Below, one piece after another: positions 32,578 to 41,447 of a stretch of DNA of 64,000 bases. The stretch is from Oscillospiraceae bacterium (GTDB taxonomy: Bacteria > Bacillota > Clostridia > Oscillospirales > Oscillospiraceae). Each line of letters begins with the position of its first letter. Within the stretch, counting starts at the first letter, position 1. The notes below the pieces were generated by a model. The model was not told the origin of the DNA. It saw only the letters and a program-made list of their open reading frames with translations, and searched no databases. The translations under genes and the position numbers were made by a program. Location: positions 24,782 through 88,781 of the forward strand of contig JAFXUU010000134.1 of assembly GCA_017524845.1 (NCBI GenBank), written 5' to 3'.

Positions 32578-34527
32578 TCAGGACAACTTGCTTCCTTCCG
32601 GGATAGCGTCGTCCACAAAGACTACCTGTGCTCTGTCCCCCACCGTGGCGGCCAAGATCATGCCCCGGGATTCTACGCCCCGCAGCTTTGCGGGGGTCAG
32701 GTTCGAGACCAGCAGGACCTTCTTCCCAATCAGATCCTCCGGCTGATACCAGCTGTGGATGCCGGAGACCACCTGACGCTGCTCGCCCCCCGCGTCCAGC
32801 TGGAGGCAGAGGAGCTTATCGGATTTCTTTACAGGTTCGCAGGCGAGGACCTTTGCCACCCGCAGCTCCACTTTCTGGAAGTCGCCAATGGAGATCAGGC
32901 CCTCTGCGGGGCTCTCCGGCTTCTTTTCAGGAGCGGCTTCTTTCGCCTGCTTGGTTTCGTGGATCGACTCCAGCATCGCCAGCTCCTTCTGTATATCGAT
33001 GCGGGGGAACACGTTCTCGCCCTTGCTCACCCTGGCGCCGTCGCTGAGCACGCCCCAGCAGAGTGCGTCTTCCCAACCGAAGCGGTCCCCGGGCACGCCC
33101 AGCATGCCGCGGAAACGCTCGGCGCTGTCGGGGATGAAGGGCTTGAGCAGGGTGACGCAGATGCGCTCCGTCTCCAGCAGATTGTAGAGCACGCCGCCCA
33201 GCCGGTCCGTCTTTTCGGGGTCCTTCGCCAGCACCCAGGGGGCGGTTTCGTCGATATACTTGTTGGCCCGGGAGAGGACCTTGAAAACCTCCTGCAGGGC
33301 CTGCTGGAAGGCAAATTTCTCCATCTGCTCCTCGAAGCGGCCGGGCAGGGCCTTCGCCATGGCGATCAGCTCCGCGTCCTCGGGACCGTCGGCCCGCCGG
33401 GCGGGAACGACGCCGCCGAAATACTTTTCCATCATGGCGGCGCTGCGGGAAACGAGGTTGCCCAGGTCGTTGGCCAGATCCGCGTTGATGCGGGCGATCA
33501 GTGCCTCATTGGAGAAATTGCCGTCGCTCCCGAAGGGGAACTCCCGCAGCAGGAAGTAGCGCAGGGCGTCCACGCCGTAGCGCTCGGCCAGGAGCACGGG
33601 ATCGACCACGTTGCCGAAGCTCTTGGACATCTTGCCGCCGTCCAGCAGCAGCCAGCCGTGCCCGTAGACCTTTTTGGGCAGCGGCAGATCCAAGCTCATG
33701 AGGAAGGCCGGCCAGTAGATGGAGTGGAAGCGGACGATCTCCTTGCCGACGAAATGCACATCGGCGGGCCAGAATTTCTCCAGGTCGTGATGGGCGTCGT
33801 TGCAGAAGCCCAGGGCCGTCATATAGTTGAACAGCGCGTCCAGCCAGACATAGACCACGTGGCCCGGATCGAAATCCACGGGAATGCCCCACTTGAAGGT
33901 GGTGCGGCTGACGCAGAGGTCCTGCAGGCCGCCCTCGCAGTCCAGGAAATTGTTGACCATCTCATTGACGCGGCTGGCGGGCTCCAGGAAATCGGTGGTC
34001 TTCAGCAGCTCCCGCACCCGGTCGGCATATTTACTGGCCCGGAAGAAATAGGCTTCCTCCTCGGCATACTTCACCTCCCGGCCGCAGTCGGGGCATTTGC
34101 CGTCCACCAGCTGGCTCTCGGTCCAGAAGCTCTCGCAGGGGGTGCAGTACAGGCCCCGGTAGGAGCCCTTATAAATGTCCCCCTTCTCGTACATCATTTT
34201 GAAAATGCGCTGGATGGAGGAGACGTGATAATCGTCGGTGGTGCGGATGAAGCGGTCGTAGGAGATGTTCATCAGCTTCCACAGCTCCTTGATGCCGGCC
34301 ACGACGCCGTCCACGAACTGCTGGGGCGTGACGCCGGCTTCCCGGGCCTTCTCCTCGATTTTCAGGCCGTGCTCGTCCGTACCCGTGAGGAACATCACGT
34401 CAAAACCCCGCATTCGCTTGTACCGGGCCATGACATCGGTGGCCACGGTGCAGTAGGTGTGCCCGATGTGGAGATTGGCGGACGGATAGTAGATGGGGGT
34501 CGTGATGTAGAACGTTCCTTTGCTCAT
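32578..34527 (-). CDS. metG: Methionyl-tRNA synthetase
   Basis: 649 residues. The class I motifs are NLHIGHTY near residue 18 and GGKMSKSFGN near 300. A CxxC...CxxC zinc knuckle (CTPCESFWTE...CPDCGREV) is present, and the C-terminus carries a tRNA-binding OB domain (ISIGDFQKVELRVAKVLACEPV...VVSGI). It charges tRNA-Met and initiator tRNA. AGGAGG precedes the start. No S-box or T-box was seen in the 5' region, only a promoter (34559-34587). Confidence 0.98.
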   Translation of the reverse strand: MSKGTFYITTPIYYPSANLHIGHTYCTVATDVMARYKRMRGFDVMFLTGTDEHGLKIEEKAREAGVTPQQFVDGVVAGIKELWKLMNISYDRFIRTTDDYHVSSIQRIFKMMYEKGDIYKGSYRGLYCTPCESFWTESQLVDGKCPDCGREVKYAEEEAYFFRASKYADRVRELLKTTDFLEPASRVNEMVNNFLDCEGGLQDLCVSRTTFKWGIPVDFDPGHVVYVWLDALFNYMTALGFCNDAHHDLEKFWPADVHFVGKEIVRFHSIYWPAFLMSLDLPLPKKVYGHGWLLLDGGKMSKSFGNVVDPVLLAERYGVDALRYFLLREFPFGSDGNFSNEALIARINADLANDLGNLVSRSAAMMEKYFGGVVPARRADGPEDAELIAMAKALPGRFEEQMEKFAFQQALQEVFKVLSRANKYIDETAPWVLAKDPEKTDRLGGVLYNLLETERICVTLLKPFIPDSAERFRGMLGVPGDRFGWEDALCWGVLSDGARVSKGENVFPRIDIQKELAMLESIHETKQAKEAAPEKKPESPAEGLISIGDFQKVELRVAKVLACEPVKKSDKLLCLQLDAGGEQRQVVSGIHSWYQPEDLIGKKVLLVSNLTPAKLRGVESRGMILAATVGDRAQVVFVDDAIPEGSKLS

Positions 34528-34558
34528 GCCTTTTCCTCCTAACGTAACTTAGAACTTA

Positions 34559-34587
34559 TTTTTACCACCGAAAAAGGAAAAAGTCAA
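34559..34587 (-). promoter_or_regulatory. Promoter of metG
   Basis: On the minus strand TTGACT (34582-34587), 17-base spacer, TAAAAA (34559-34564). Confidence 0.7.
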
Positions 34588-34646
34588 CTCATACGTGTGC
34601 CCCGGGTGAAATAGCCCGATTTGGGGCGTTTCCGGTCGGAAAAGCG

Positions 34647-34675
34647 TTGACAGCGCTTCCTTCCTATGCTACCAT
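34647..34675 (+). promoter_or_regulatory. Promoter of the uracil permease unit
   Basis: TTGACA (34647-34652), 17-base spacer, TACCAT (34670-34675). The metG promoter diverges ~60 bases away. Confidence 0.8.
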
Positions 34676-34681
34676 ATCTTG

Positions 34682-34790
34682 TGGTAGCTTTAAGGCGGCT
34701 CAGAGAAGCCGACAAGATATCGCACAAAAGCATAAAGGCGCAAAGGCGCAGTGTGCATACCTTGCCGGTGGGCAGGGTATTTTTCTTTGC
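34682..34790 (+). promoter_or_regulatory. PyrR-type attenuator upstream of the uracil permease
   Basis: The leader contains CTTTAAGGCGGCTCAGAGAAGC followed by CGACAAG (34688-34717): a hairpin CGGCT/AGCCG with the hexaloop CAGAGA and the purine-rich flank typical of PyrR binding loops. A terminator follows (ATACCTTGCC 34757-34766 with GGCAGGGTAT 34771-34780, then TTTTCTTT). In Bacillus pyr genes, UMP-bound PyrR stabilises this loop and so permits termination; the same logic is expected here. Confidence 0.75.
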
Positions 34791-34828
34791 CGGAAGGAAT
34801 GCCGCAAGCACGAAAAGGGAGGATACGT

Positions 34829-36169
34829 ATGAAACTGATCTATGGCATCAAGGACAAGCCGAAATACGGGCAGATCGTGCTGTTCGCTCTGCAGCAGCTC
34901 CTGGCCATCATGGCCGCCACCATCGCCGTGCCGGCGGTCATCAACAGCATCTGCGGCACGGCCCTCACCGCCTCCGCCGCCCTCTTCGGCGCCGGCTGCG
35001 GTACCATCGTCTACCTGCTGTTCACCAAGTCCTCCAGTCCTGTCTTCCTCGGCAGCTCCTTCGCGTTCATCGGCTCCATGTGCTCCGCCTTCGGCGGCGC
35101 GGCGTCCATGGCGGCCGGCTACTGGGGCCTTATCATCGGCGCGCTGATGGCCGGCCTCGTCTACGTGGTCCTCGCCGTCGTCATCAAATTCTGTGGCGTC
35201 AAGTGGATCGACCGGCTGATGCCTCCCGTCATCATCGGACCCACGGTCGCCATCATCGGCCTGAGCCTTGCCGGCAACGCCGTGGGCGACCTCATGAGCA
35301 GCGGCGCCGGCGGCGGCAGCCCCTACGCGGCGCTGATCTGCGGCCTCGTCACCCTGGCGGTCACCATGCTGGTCTCCACCTACGGCAAGAAGAGCATGAA
35401 GCTCGTGCCCTTCATCATCGGCATCCTGGCCGGCTATTTCGTCGCTACCGTATTCTACATCCTCGGCAAGCTGTTCAACCCCGCCCTCATCGTCATCGAC
35501 TACTCCGCCTTCAAGGGCTGCGGCCTCATCGCTCTGCCCGACTTTTCCTTCCTTCTCGGGAAGGGCGGCCTGAAGCAGGTCAACGGCGCCTATCTCGTCA
35601 CCCTGTTCAGTGCCTACGTTCCCGTGGCCTTCGTGGTCTTCGCCGAACACCTGGCGGACCATAAGAACCTCTCCAGCATCGTGGGCGTCAACCTGCTGGA
35701 AGAGCCCGGCCTCACCCGCACCCTGCTGGGCGACGGCATCGGCTCCATCGTGGGCACCTTCTTCGGCGGCTGCCCCAACACCACCTACGGCGAATCCATC
35801 GCCTGCGTCGCCATCACCCGCAACGCCTCCACCGTCTCCATCTGGGGCGCCGCCTTCGCCTGCATCATCTTCTCCCTCATCGCTCCGCTGGTGGCCTTCC
35901 TGGAAACCATCCCCTCCTGTGTGATGGGCGGCGTCTGCGTGGCGCTCTACGGCTTCATCGCCGTGTCCGGCTTCAAGATGCTGCAGGGCGTGGATCTCAA
36001 CAAGAACCGAAACCTCTTTGTCGCCTCCATCATCTTCATCACCGGCGTGGGCGGCATGGTCGTCACCTTCGGCGCCGTGGAGATCCGCACCGTGGCCTGC
36101 GCCCTCATCCTGGGCATCCTCGCCAACCTGATGCTCTCCGGGGAAAAGGAAGAGAAAGACGAACAGTAA
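34829..36169 (+). CDS. uraA: Uracil permease (NCS2/UraA family)
   Basis: 446 residues with about 12-14 membrane segments. Family features: FALQQLLAIMAATIAVPAVIN at the start, SSSFAFIGSM, the proton-coupling region FAEHLADHKNLSSIVG and the signature GGCPNTTYGESIACVAITR. UraA-type carriers import uracil with protons. ATG 34829 follows GGGAGG. The PyrR-like attenuator in its leader supports pyrimidine rather than xanthine transport. It ends at a bidirectional terminator. Confidence 0.92.
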   Translation: MKLIYGIKDKPKYGQIVLFALQQLLAIMAATIAVPAVINSICGTALTASAALFGAGCGTIVYLLFTKSSSPVFLGSSFAFIGSMCSAFGGAASMAAGYWGLIIGALMAGLVYVVLAVVIKFCGVKWIDRLMPPVIIGPTVAIIGLSLAGNAVGDLMSSGAGGGSPYAALICGLVTLAVTMLVSTYGKKSMKLVPFIIGILAGYFVATVFYILGKLFNPALIVIDYSAFKGCGLIALPDFSFLLGKGGLKQVNGAYLVTLFSAYVPVAFVVFAEHLADHKNLSSIVGVNLLEEPGLTRTLLGDGIGSIVGTFFGGCPNTTYGESIACVAITRNASTVSIWGAAFACIIFSLIAPLVAFLETIPSCVMGGVCVALYGFIAVSGFKMLQGVDLNKNRNLFVASIIFITGVGGMVVTFGAVEIRTVACALILGILANLMLSGEKEEKDEQ

Positions 36170-36191
36170 GCTCTATTCTATCAGGTTACGC

Positions 36192-36221
36192 AAAACCGCC
36201 CGGCAGACGCCGGGCGGTTTT
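36192..36221 (+). terminator. Bidirectional terminator
   Basis: AAAACCGCCCGG (36192-36203) pairs with CCGGGCGGTTTT (36210-36221), between converging genes, giving T runs both ways. Confidence 0.88.
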
Positions 36222-36253
36222 CGTGTGGTACCAGCCTGTTTTCCGTAACGCGC

Positions 36254-38011
36254 TTACTTGCCGTAACGATCGGCAAAGAAGAGATAGCAGGAGGAGGCCC
36301 AGGAGGACCAGAACAGCTGCTTTTCGCCGAAGGCCACCAGGCCGCGCTCGCCGGCGCCCGTGAGGGCGTTGTGGATGTGGAACATGCCGTTGTCCCGGAG
36401 GGTACGGGCATACCGCAGGCCCATTTCCTTAGCCAGCTCCGGCTTCCCCGCGGCCTCCAGGGCCAGGCAGAAGATGAGCTGCGCCGGAACGATGACGCTG
36501 CCGGCGGTGAAGCCGTGGTTGAAGTAGGGGCTCTCCGGGCTCTCGGAGGCGAAGCCGAAGGGCGTGATAAAGCCGTTCTTCCAGATGAAGTCCACGGTCT
36601 TCTCGAGGATATCCTGAGGCAGGCGCTTTCCGAGGATCAGCGCGCCGAAGATCGGCAGACTCAGGGAATCGCCCACGGCGCCGGTGCGGGTGTTGACCAC
36701 GATCCACCGCTCGCCGTTCCAGAACTTGTCGATGATCTTTTGGGTCAGCTCGTCGGCCCGCTTCGTCCACGCTTCGCATTCCACGCCGGGCACGCCGATG
36801 CTCTTGCCCAGGCGGGCCAGCGCGTCCATCATCAGCACGGTGTAGGCGTTCATATCCGGAGAAGCCAGGGGGAAGCCGGCGTAGAAGTATGCCGCGTCCT
36901 CCCAGCCGGTCTCGATGGCGCCCTGGTTCTCCCAGACGCCGTCCTTGTCCAAATCGCGGAAGTTGAAGAAGAACTCCGTCCACTTCGCCATGCGCTCATA
37001 CACGTACTTCTTGTCTTCCAGGGGGATCTCGCTCAGGTCGCAGTGATCCATCAGCCAGTTGAGGGCGACGCCCTGGAAGGGCGGCTTCATGCTGGTGCCA
37101 AGGCCGGACTTGTGGGAGATGGCGTCGGCAATGCGGCCGTTGCAGTCCTGATGGTCGAAGCAGGACTGGAGGATGTTCCAGGCAAGGCGGGTGTTCTTGC
37201 TCAGGAAGATGGCCTGCATGGCCTGCTGCCAGCCGAAGGCGCTTTCGAAAATGATGCGCATCATCTTGACCATGGTGTGCTGATAGGTGGAGACCCCGTC
37301 CGGATCCACCATGAGGCTCCAGGTGGTCCACAGGGCCTGACGGCGCATGGGCTCAAATTCGGCAGGAAGCTCGGGATAGAGACCGGCGCAGAACTCGTCG
37401 AATTCCTTGTCCACAGCGGCCACGGCAGATGCATAGGAGGGATAGGAATCCTTCGGACGGCCGCCGGGATCCACGGCGTATTCCTCGATGCCGAACTCAA
37501 AGACGCCCTCCGCGTCCGGCATGATCATGAAGCCGCCGCCGGGATTGGCGATCGCCTTGCCGCGGAACACGATGAGAAGGCCGTTATCATCGGAAAAGCT
37601 GAAACGCCAGGTACCGTCGGGCAGCTCCAGCGGAGCACCGCCGAAAACGCCCCTCGGGGTCGTAAGACGGAGACTGAGGCCGGACTCGCTGCGGCCCATC
37701 ATCAGGTTCTGTTCCGCCAGGCAGAAGCGAACGCTGCCCTTGTCAGATTCCAGAATGACCTCCGACGGCGTCGTGGAGATCACGGTGGGCAGGCGCTTTC
37801 CCTCCCAGATGATCTCCATGGAGATCTGACGGCAGGAGTTCTGGGAATTGAGGTTGCTCATGCCGGAGCCGCCGCCCTTGGCGGTAGACAGGTAGAGCGT
37901 GTTCTTGCCGAACTGCGATTCGCCCTCGTTGCGGTTGGCGAAGGCCAGATAGCTGCCGCGGCGGGAGAAGGGCGTGCTCAGGGGATCCACAAAACAATTG
38001 CTCTTAAGCAT
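36254..38011 (-). CDS. MGH1/GH63-like (alpha/alpha)6-barrel glycoside hydrolase, copy 2
   Basis: 585 residues, a paralogue of the gene at 13770-15548. Shared landmarks: FSRRGSYLAF near the start, WQQAMQAIFLSKN, DKDGVWENQGAIETGWEDAAYF, PLASPDMNAYTVL, LILGKRLPQDI and FNHGFTAGSVIVPAQLIF. ATG 38011 is preferred over the ATG four codons upstream because it lines up with the paralogue's start. No signal peptide. It has its own promoter. The copies differ in the N-terminal beta domain, suggesting different substrates. Confidence 0.78.
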   Translation of the reverse strand: MLKSNCFVDPLSTPFSRRGSYLAFANRNEGESQFGKNTLYLSTAKGGGSGMSNLNSQNSCRQISMEIIWEGKRLPTVISTTPSEVILESDKGSVRFCLAEQNLMMGRSESGLSLRLTTPRGVFGGAPLELPDGTWRFSFSDDNGLLIVFRGKAIANPGGGFMIMPDAEGVFEFGIEEYAVDPGGRPKDSYPSYASAVAAVDKEFDEFCAGLYPELPAEFEPMRRQALWTTWSLMVDPDGVSTYQHTMVKMMRIIFESAFGWQQAMQAIFLSKNTRLAWNILQSCFDHQDCNGRIADAISHKSGLGTSMKPPFQGVALNWLMDHCDLSEIPLEDKKYVYERMAKWTEFFFNFRDLDKDGVWENQGAIETGWEDAAYFYAGFPLASPDMNAYTVLMMDALARLGKSIGVPGVECEAWTKRADELTQKIIDKFWNGERWIVVNTRTGAVGDSLSLPIFGALILGKRLPQDILEKTVDFIWKNGFITPFGFASESPESPYFNHGFTAGSVIVPAQLIFCLALEAAGKPELAKEMGLRYARTLRDNGMFHIHNALTGAGERGLVAFGEKQLFWSSWASSCYLFFADRYGK

Positions 38012-38050
38012 AGAGTGTACCATCCTTTCCTGATTTATAATATTTTCTCC

Positions 38051-38079
38051 ATTATATCAGAACCGCGAGGGTTTGTAAA
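38051..38079 (-). promoter_or_regulatory. Promoter of MGH1-like copy 2
   Basis: On the minus strand TTTACA (38074-38079), 17-base spacer, TATAAT (38051-38056). Confidence 0.8.
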
Positions 38080-38090
38080 CCGCGACGGGC

Positions 38091-38120
38091 TTGTTATCGG
38101 GACCGGAATTGTGCTAAACT
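38091..38120 (+). promoter_or_regulatory. Promoter of the DnaQ-like exonuclease
   Basis: TTGTTA near 38091, 18-base spacer, TAAACT near 38115. Confidence 0.6.
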
Positions 38121-38153
38121 GACAAAAACCGACTGACCCGGGAGGCGGAGCAT

Positions 38154-38669
38154 ATGCGTTATTCCATGGAACGGGATTACGAGCGGTTCACCGTATTTGA
38201 TCTGGAGACCACCGGCTTCGGCGCGTCGGCAGGGATCACGGAGATCGGCGCGGTGAAGGTGGAGCACGGAGAATTCATCGACGTGTTCTCTTCCCTGGTG
38301 AATCCGGGCTGCCCGATCCCCTACGCCGTGCAGGTCCTCAACGGCATCACGGAGGAAACCGTGGCGGACGCGCCATGTTTCCGGGAGCTCCTGCCCGCTT
38401 TTCTCGAATTTGTCGGCAGCGATCCCCTGATCGCCCACAACGCCTCCTTCGACTGCGGTTTTCTGTACCGGGAGGCGGCAAAGCTGGGGATCTCCGTTCC
38501 GAATCCTGTGGTGGATACGGTGAAACTGGCGCGGCGGGTATGGCCCGGCCTCCCCTCCTACAAGCTGGCCTACCTGACGGACTACCACGGCATCGCCCAG
38601 GAGGACGCCCACCGCGCCTGGTGCGACGCCCGGGCGACGGCGAAGCTCTACCTCATGATGCATACCTGA
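38154..38669 (+). CDS. DnaQ-like 3'-5' exonuclease (DEDDh)
   Basis: 171 residues comprising a single exonuclease domain. The acidic motifs are all present: ExoI FDLETTGFG, ExoII AHNASFDCGFL and ExoIII HRAWCDARAT (His and Asp). It resembles the proofreading domain of PolC and stand-alone epsilon-like nucleases, trimming 3' ends of DNA or RNA. GGGAGG lies eight bases before ATG 38154. Monocistronic. Confidence 0.92.
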   Translation: MRYSMERDYERFTVFDLETTGFGASAGITEIGAVKVEHGEFIDVFSSLVNPGCPIPYAVQVLNGITEETVADAPCFRELLPAFLEFVGSDPLIAHNASFDCGFLYREAAKLGISVPNPVVDTVKLARRVWPGLPSYKLAYLTDYHGIAQEDAHRAWCDARATAKLYLMMHT

Positions 38670-38679
38670 TGCTGCTAAA

Positions 38680-38711
38680 CGCCCCTGCGCGGCCGAGGCC
38701 GCGCAGGGGCG
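38680..38711 (+). terminator. Terminator after the exonuclease
   Basis: A 14-bp stem CGCCCCTGCGCGGC, followed after a short gap by CTTTTTC. It lies between converging genes. Confidence 0.78.
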
Positions 38712-38738
38712 CCGTCTTTTTCAGGCGTTTTCGTCTCG

Positions 38739-39692
38739 TCATTCTTCGCTCTGTTCCTTTTCTTCGTCTCCCGGATTTTCCGTGCTTTCCCGCTCATCGT
38801 CCCCGGAGGACGGCGCCGTGCCGTTCTCCCGCTCCTGGGCCTCCAGAGCTGGGACGATGATATACTTTTTTACGATGGGATAACAGGTGAACGTGGTGCA
38901 GAACCAGGTGAAGGAATAGTAGAACAGAGGGACGGTGATGATGGTGAGCAGGGGCGCCAGGAGGAAACTCGCCACCAGGCAGGCAAGCGTCACCAGGCTG
39001 CTGATCACGTTGCGCCCGAAGCCCAGGACGACGAAGAGCCAGGCGTTTTTCAGGATACGGAACACGTTGAGGTTGACGGTCACGGCCATGAGATAGGTGT
39101 AGTGCCGCATAAAGAACCAGATCACCAGAGCAACGCCGCAGATCACCGAGAGGATCACGGAAAGGGCGTAGCCCAGGTTTTTCCCCGCCGCCGCGACGCC
39201 GCCGAACATGCCGTTGACGCAGAGCCATACCACCAGGATATCCATGAAGCCGAAAAAAAGGCCCTGACGGGCATTGGACCAGGCGCGGCTCCACAGATCC
39301 GACATCCAGGCGTGTTCCTCCCGGGCGAAATTGCGGAAGATATAGGTCAGGCCCATGGTGACGGGTCCGTAGAGGAGAACGGAGAGGATGAGCAGCGGCA
39401 CGTTCAGGACGCTGGGGATCCGATTGAACAGGGCCGCTATGAAGCCCACGCCGGAGAGGAGGATCACGTCCTCTCCCAGCTCGGAGAGCCGGTCGGCAAA
39501 AATGCCGTTGACGGTATAGAAAACATAGAGGAGCATGGGGAGCGTAACGAGGAAGTACCAGAGGTTCAGGGAGAGGAAGCGCCAAAATTTGCGGAAATAG
39601 AGCTCAAAGAAATGAAAGAAGCTCTTTTTCACGGGGGCGTTGTCCAAAAGATCGGGACGGGGCTTGTATATATACGGGCGGAACAGACTCAT
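38739..39692 (-). CDS. YesL/DUF624-like membrane protein
   Basis: 317 residues with about six membrane segments. LNLWYFLVTLPMLLYVF and GPVTMGLTYIFRNFAREEHAWMSDLW resemble the YesL (DUF624) family, often found by ABC sugar transporters. A highly acidic tail (~275-317, rich in Glu and Asp) follows. The role is unknown. It is 32 bases downstream of xerD on the same strand. Confidence 0.75.
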   Translation of the reverse strand: MSLFRPYIYKPRPDLLDNAPVKKSFFHFFELYFRKFWRFLSLNLWYFLVTLPMLLYVFYTVNGIFADRLSELGEDVILLSGVGFIAALFNRIPSVLNVPLLILSVLLYGPVTMGLTYIFRNFAREEHAWMSDLWSRAWSNARQGLFFGFMDILVVWLCVNGMFGGVAAAGKNLGYALSVILSVICGVALVIWFFMRHYTYLMAVTVNLNVFRILKNAWLFVVLGFGRNVISSLVTLACLVASFLLAPLLTIITVPLFYYSFTWFCTTFTCYPIVKKYIIVPALEAQERENGTAPSSGDDERESTENPGDEEKEQSEE

Positions 39693-39724
39693 GCCGGAAT
39701 ATCTCCTTGCTTAAGCTGCGGGCG

Positions 39725-40618
39725 TCAGGCCCTGGGATGGGCTTTCTGGTAGACCTCCGCCAGGTGGTTCTGCACCACCTTGGCATAGATCTGGGTCGTG
39801 GACAGGTCCGCGTGGCCGAGCATCTCCTGGATATCCTTCAGATCGGCGCCGTTCTCCAGCAGGTGCGCCGCGAAGGAATGCCGGAGGGTGTGCGGCGTGA
39901 TCTCCTTGTCGATCCCCGCCTTCTTCTGATAGGATTTCACGATCTTCCAGAAGCCCTGCCGGGACATACGGCTGCCGCCGACGTTGACGAAGAGGGCGGG
40001 CTCGTCGGCTTCCTCCACCATGGCCGGCCGTACCGAATCCATGTAGTCCTTCAGAGCCTTGACGGCAACCTTATACATGGGGATCACCCGTTCCTTTTCC
40101 CCGCTGCGGCAGCGGATGAAGCCCACGGTAAGGTTCACGTCGCCGACATCCAGGCCGATCAGCTCGGACACCCGGATACCCGTGGCGTACAGAAGCTCCA
40201 GCATCGCTTTGTCCCGGATGCCCTTGGCCTCCTTCAGGTCCGGCTGCTCCAGAAACAGCTCCACCTCGCTGCTGCTGAGGATCTGGGGCAGCTTCCGTTT
40301 CTGACGGTCGAGCTCCACGAGCCTGGCGGGATTCTCCCGCAGCTTTCGCTTATCGATGAGGTGGGCGTAGTAGCAGCGGAGGGTCGCGCTGCAGCGCGTC
40401 ACGGTCGCCTGGGATTTTCCGGCGGTGCGGAGATATCTGTAATAAGCCGCGATCTCGCCGTCCGTCGCCCGGGGCAGATCCAGCTCCGCGGTTTTCAGCA
40501 GCCATTCTCCGAACTGGCGAAGATCGCGCATGTAGCTGCTGAGCGTATTGGAGGAAGCGTTTTTTTCCTTTTTCAGATAGGCTTCAAAATCACGAAGGCT
40601 CTTTTCAAGCTCTGTCAC
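39725..40618 (-). CDS. xerD: Tyrosine recombinase XerD
   Basis: 297 residues with an N-terminal SAM-like core-binding domain (LRDFEAYLKKEKNASSNTLSSYMRDLRQF) and the catalytic domain. Active-site residues are Arg149 (ATGIRVSEL), Lys175, His243 and Arg246 (HTLRHSFA), His269 (LGHADL) and nucleophile Tyr278 (TTQIYAKV). It resolves chromosome dimers at dif with XerC. No phage genes are adjacent, so it is the housekeeping enzyme. The SpoIIM-like gene lies just upstream, as in many clostridia. Confidence 0.93.
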   Translation of the reverse strand: MTELEKSLRDFEAYLKKEKNASSNTLSSYMRDLRQFGEWLLKTAELDLPRATDGEIAAYYRYLRTAGKSQATVTRCSATLRCYYAHLIDKRKLRENPARLVELDRQKRKLPQILSSSEVELFLEQPDLKEAKGIRDKAMLELLYATGIRVSELIGLDVGDVNLTVGFIRCRSGEKERVIPMYKVAVKALKDYMDSVRPAMVEEADEPALFVNVGGSRMSRQGFWKIVKSYQKKAGIDKEITPHTLRHSFAAHLLENGADLKDIQEMLGHADLSTTQIYAKVVQNHLAEVYQKAHPRA

Positions 40619-40633
40619 GGGCTTCCTCCTTTC

Positions 40634-41158
40634 TCAGAGGATCGAAACGAAAACGGAAACGGACGCGGCGCAAAGCAGGAGCGCGGCGGCGGCGTATCCG
40701 ATCTGAGCGAAATAATAACCGTAATCCGGCAGGAGAGCGGAACTGCCGGAGCATTGCCGACGCAAAAGTGCCGAAATGCGGAGCGCGGCGGCGGCAAGGA
40801 TCGAAAAAGCAAAGGAGGCCGGGATGATCACAGCGGCGGCAGCGGGGACCGCGCCGGCGACGCGGAAACCGAGCGCAGCCCAGACGCCGACTGAAAAACC
40901 GGCGGCAAGCAGAGAAAAACAGATAAAAAAGGCCCCCGGAGGGGACAGCCCGAAAAGGCACGCGAGCACGGGCCAAAAAAGGACGGAAGACACGACCGAC
41001 GGAATCGGAGACCGGGAGAACATGCGAACGAAAAAAGAATACAGGCGCTCGCTGAGCCCGTCGGACAGCCTCATAACTGAAAACGCGCCGCAAACCGCGC
41101 CGAAAGAAAAAAGCGCGGAGGCCAGAATGCGGCGATACCGCTCACCTCGTGCGTTCAA
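40634..41158 (-). CDS. SpoIIM-like membrane protein
   Basis: 174 residues with about five membrane segments. Its middle (VVSSVLFWPVLACLFGLSPPGAFFICFSLLAAGFSVGVW) follows the hydrophobic pattern of stage II sporulation protein M, part of the DMP complex that drives engulfment, and the position next to xerD is where spoIIM usually lies. Sequence identity looks low. TTG 41158 is the likely start, with GGGAG nine bases upstream and a promoter whose RNA would begin near 41220. It overlaps no other gene and ends 16 bases before xerD. Confidence 0.5.
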   Translation of the reverse strand: MNARGERYRRILASALFSFGAVCGAFSVMRLSDGLSERLYSFFVRMFSRSPIPSVVSSVLFWPVLACLFGLSPPGAFFICFSLLAAGFSVGVWAALGFRVAGAVPAAAAVIIPASFAFSILAAAALRISALLRRQCSGSSALLPDYGYYFAQIGYAAAALLLCAASVSVFVSIL

Positions 41159-41226
41159 CGCTGCCGGCTCCCTCCCTGTTCCTTCCGGGCACGAAAGCGT
41201 AAGACCGCAGCTTCTTCCCGGAAATC

Positions 41227-41255
41227 AATATAGTACAGACGCCGGTTCCTTTCAA
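41227..41255 (-). promoter_or_regulatory. Promoter of the SpoIIM-like gene
   Basis: On the minus strand TTGAAA (41250-41255), 17-base spacer, TATATT (41227-41232). Confidence 0.68.
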
Positions 41256-41447
41256 GGGCGAAACCGGAATTTCCCGAATTTTGTGCATTATGCATATACA
41301 TTATGTCTACTACAATATGTAAACTTGAGAATGAGTGCACCGACGTGCAGGCCGGAAACGCCGTATTCCTTAATTTTCATCGCTCAACTTGTGTGCGGAA
41401 ACAGCACGGACACTATATATTGTATTCCGCTTGAATCTTATGTCAAC
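41256..41447. other. Intergenic A/T-rich region
   Basis: Lies between the SpoIIM-like gene and the TIGR04086 gene and has lower GC than its surroundings. On the minus strand it holds a possible promoter (TTGACA near 41440 with TACAAT 16 bases downstream) and a 30-codon frame (MKIKEYGVSGLHVGALILKF...) without a good ribosome site. No recognised RNA or gene was seen. Confidence 0.45.
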
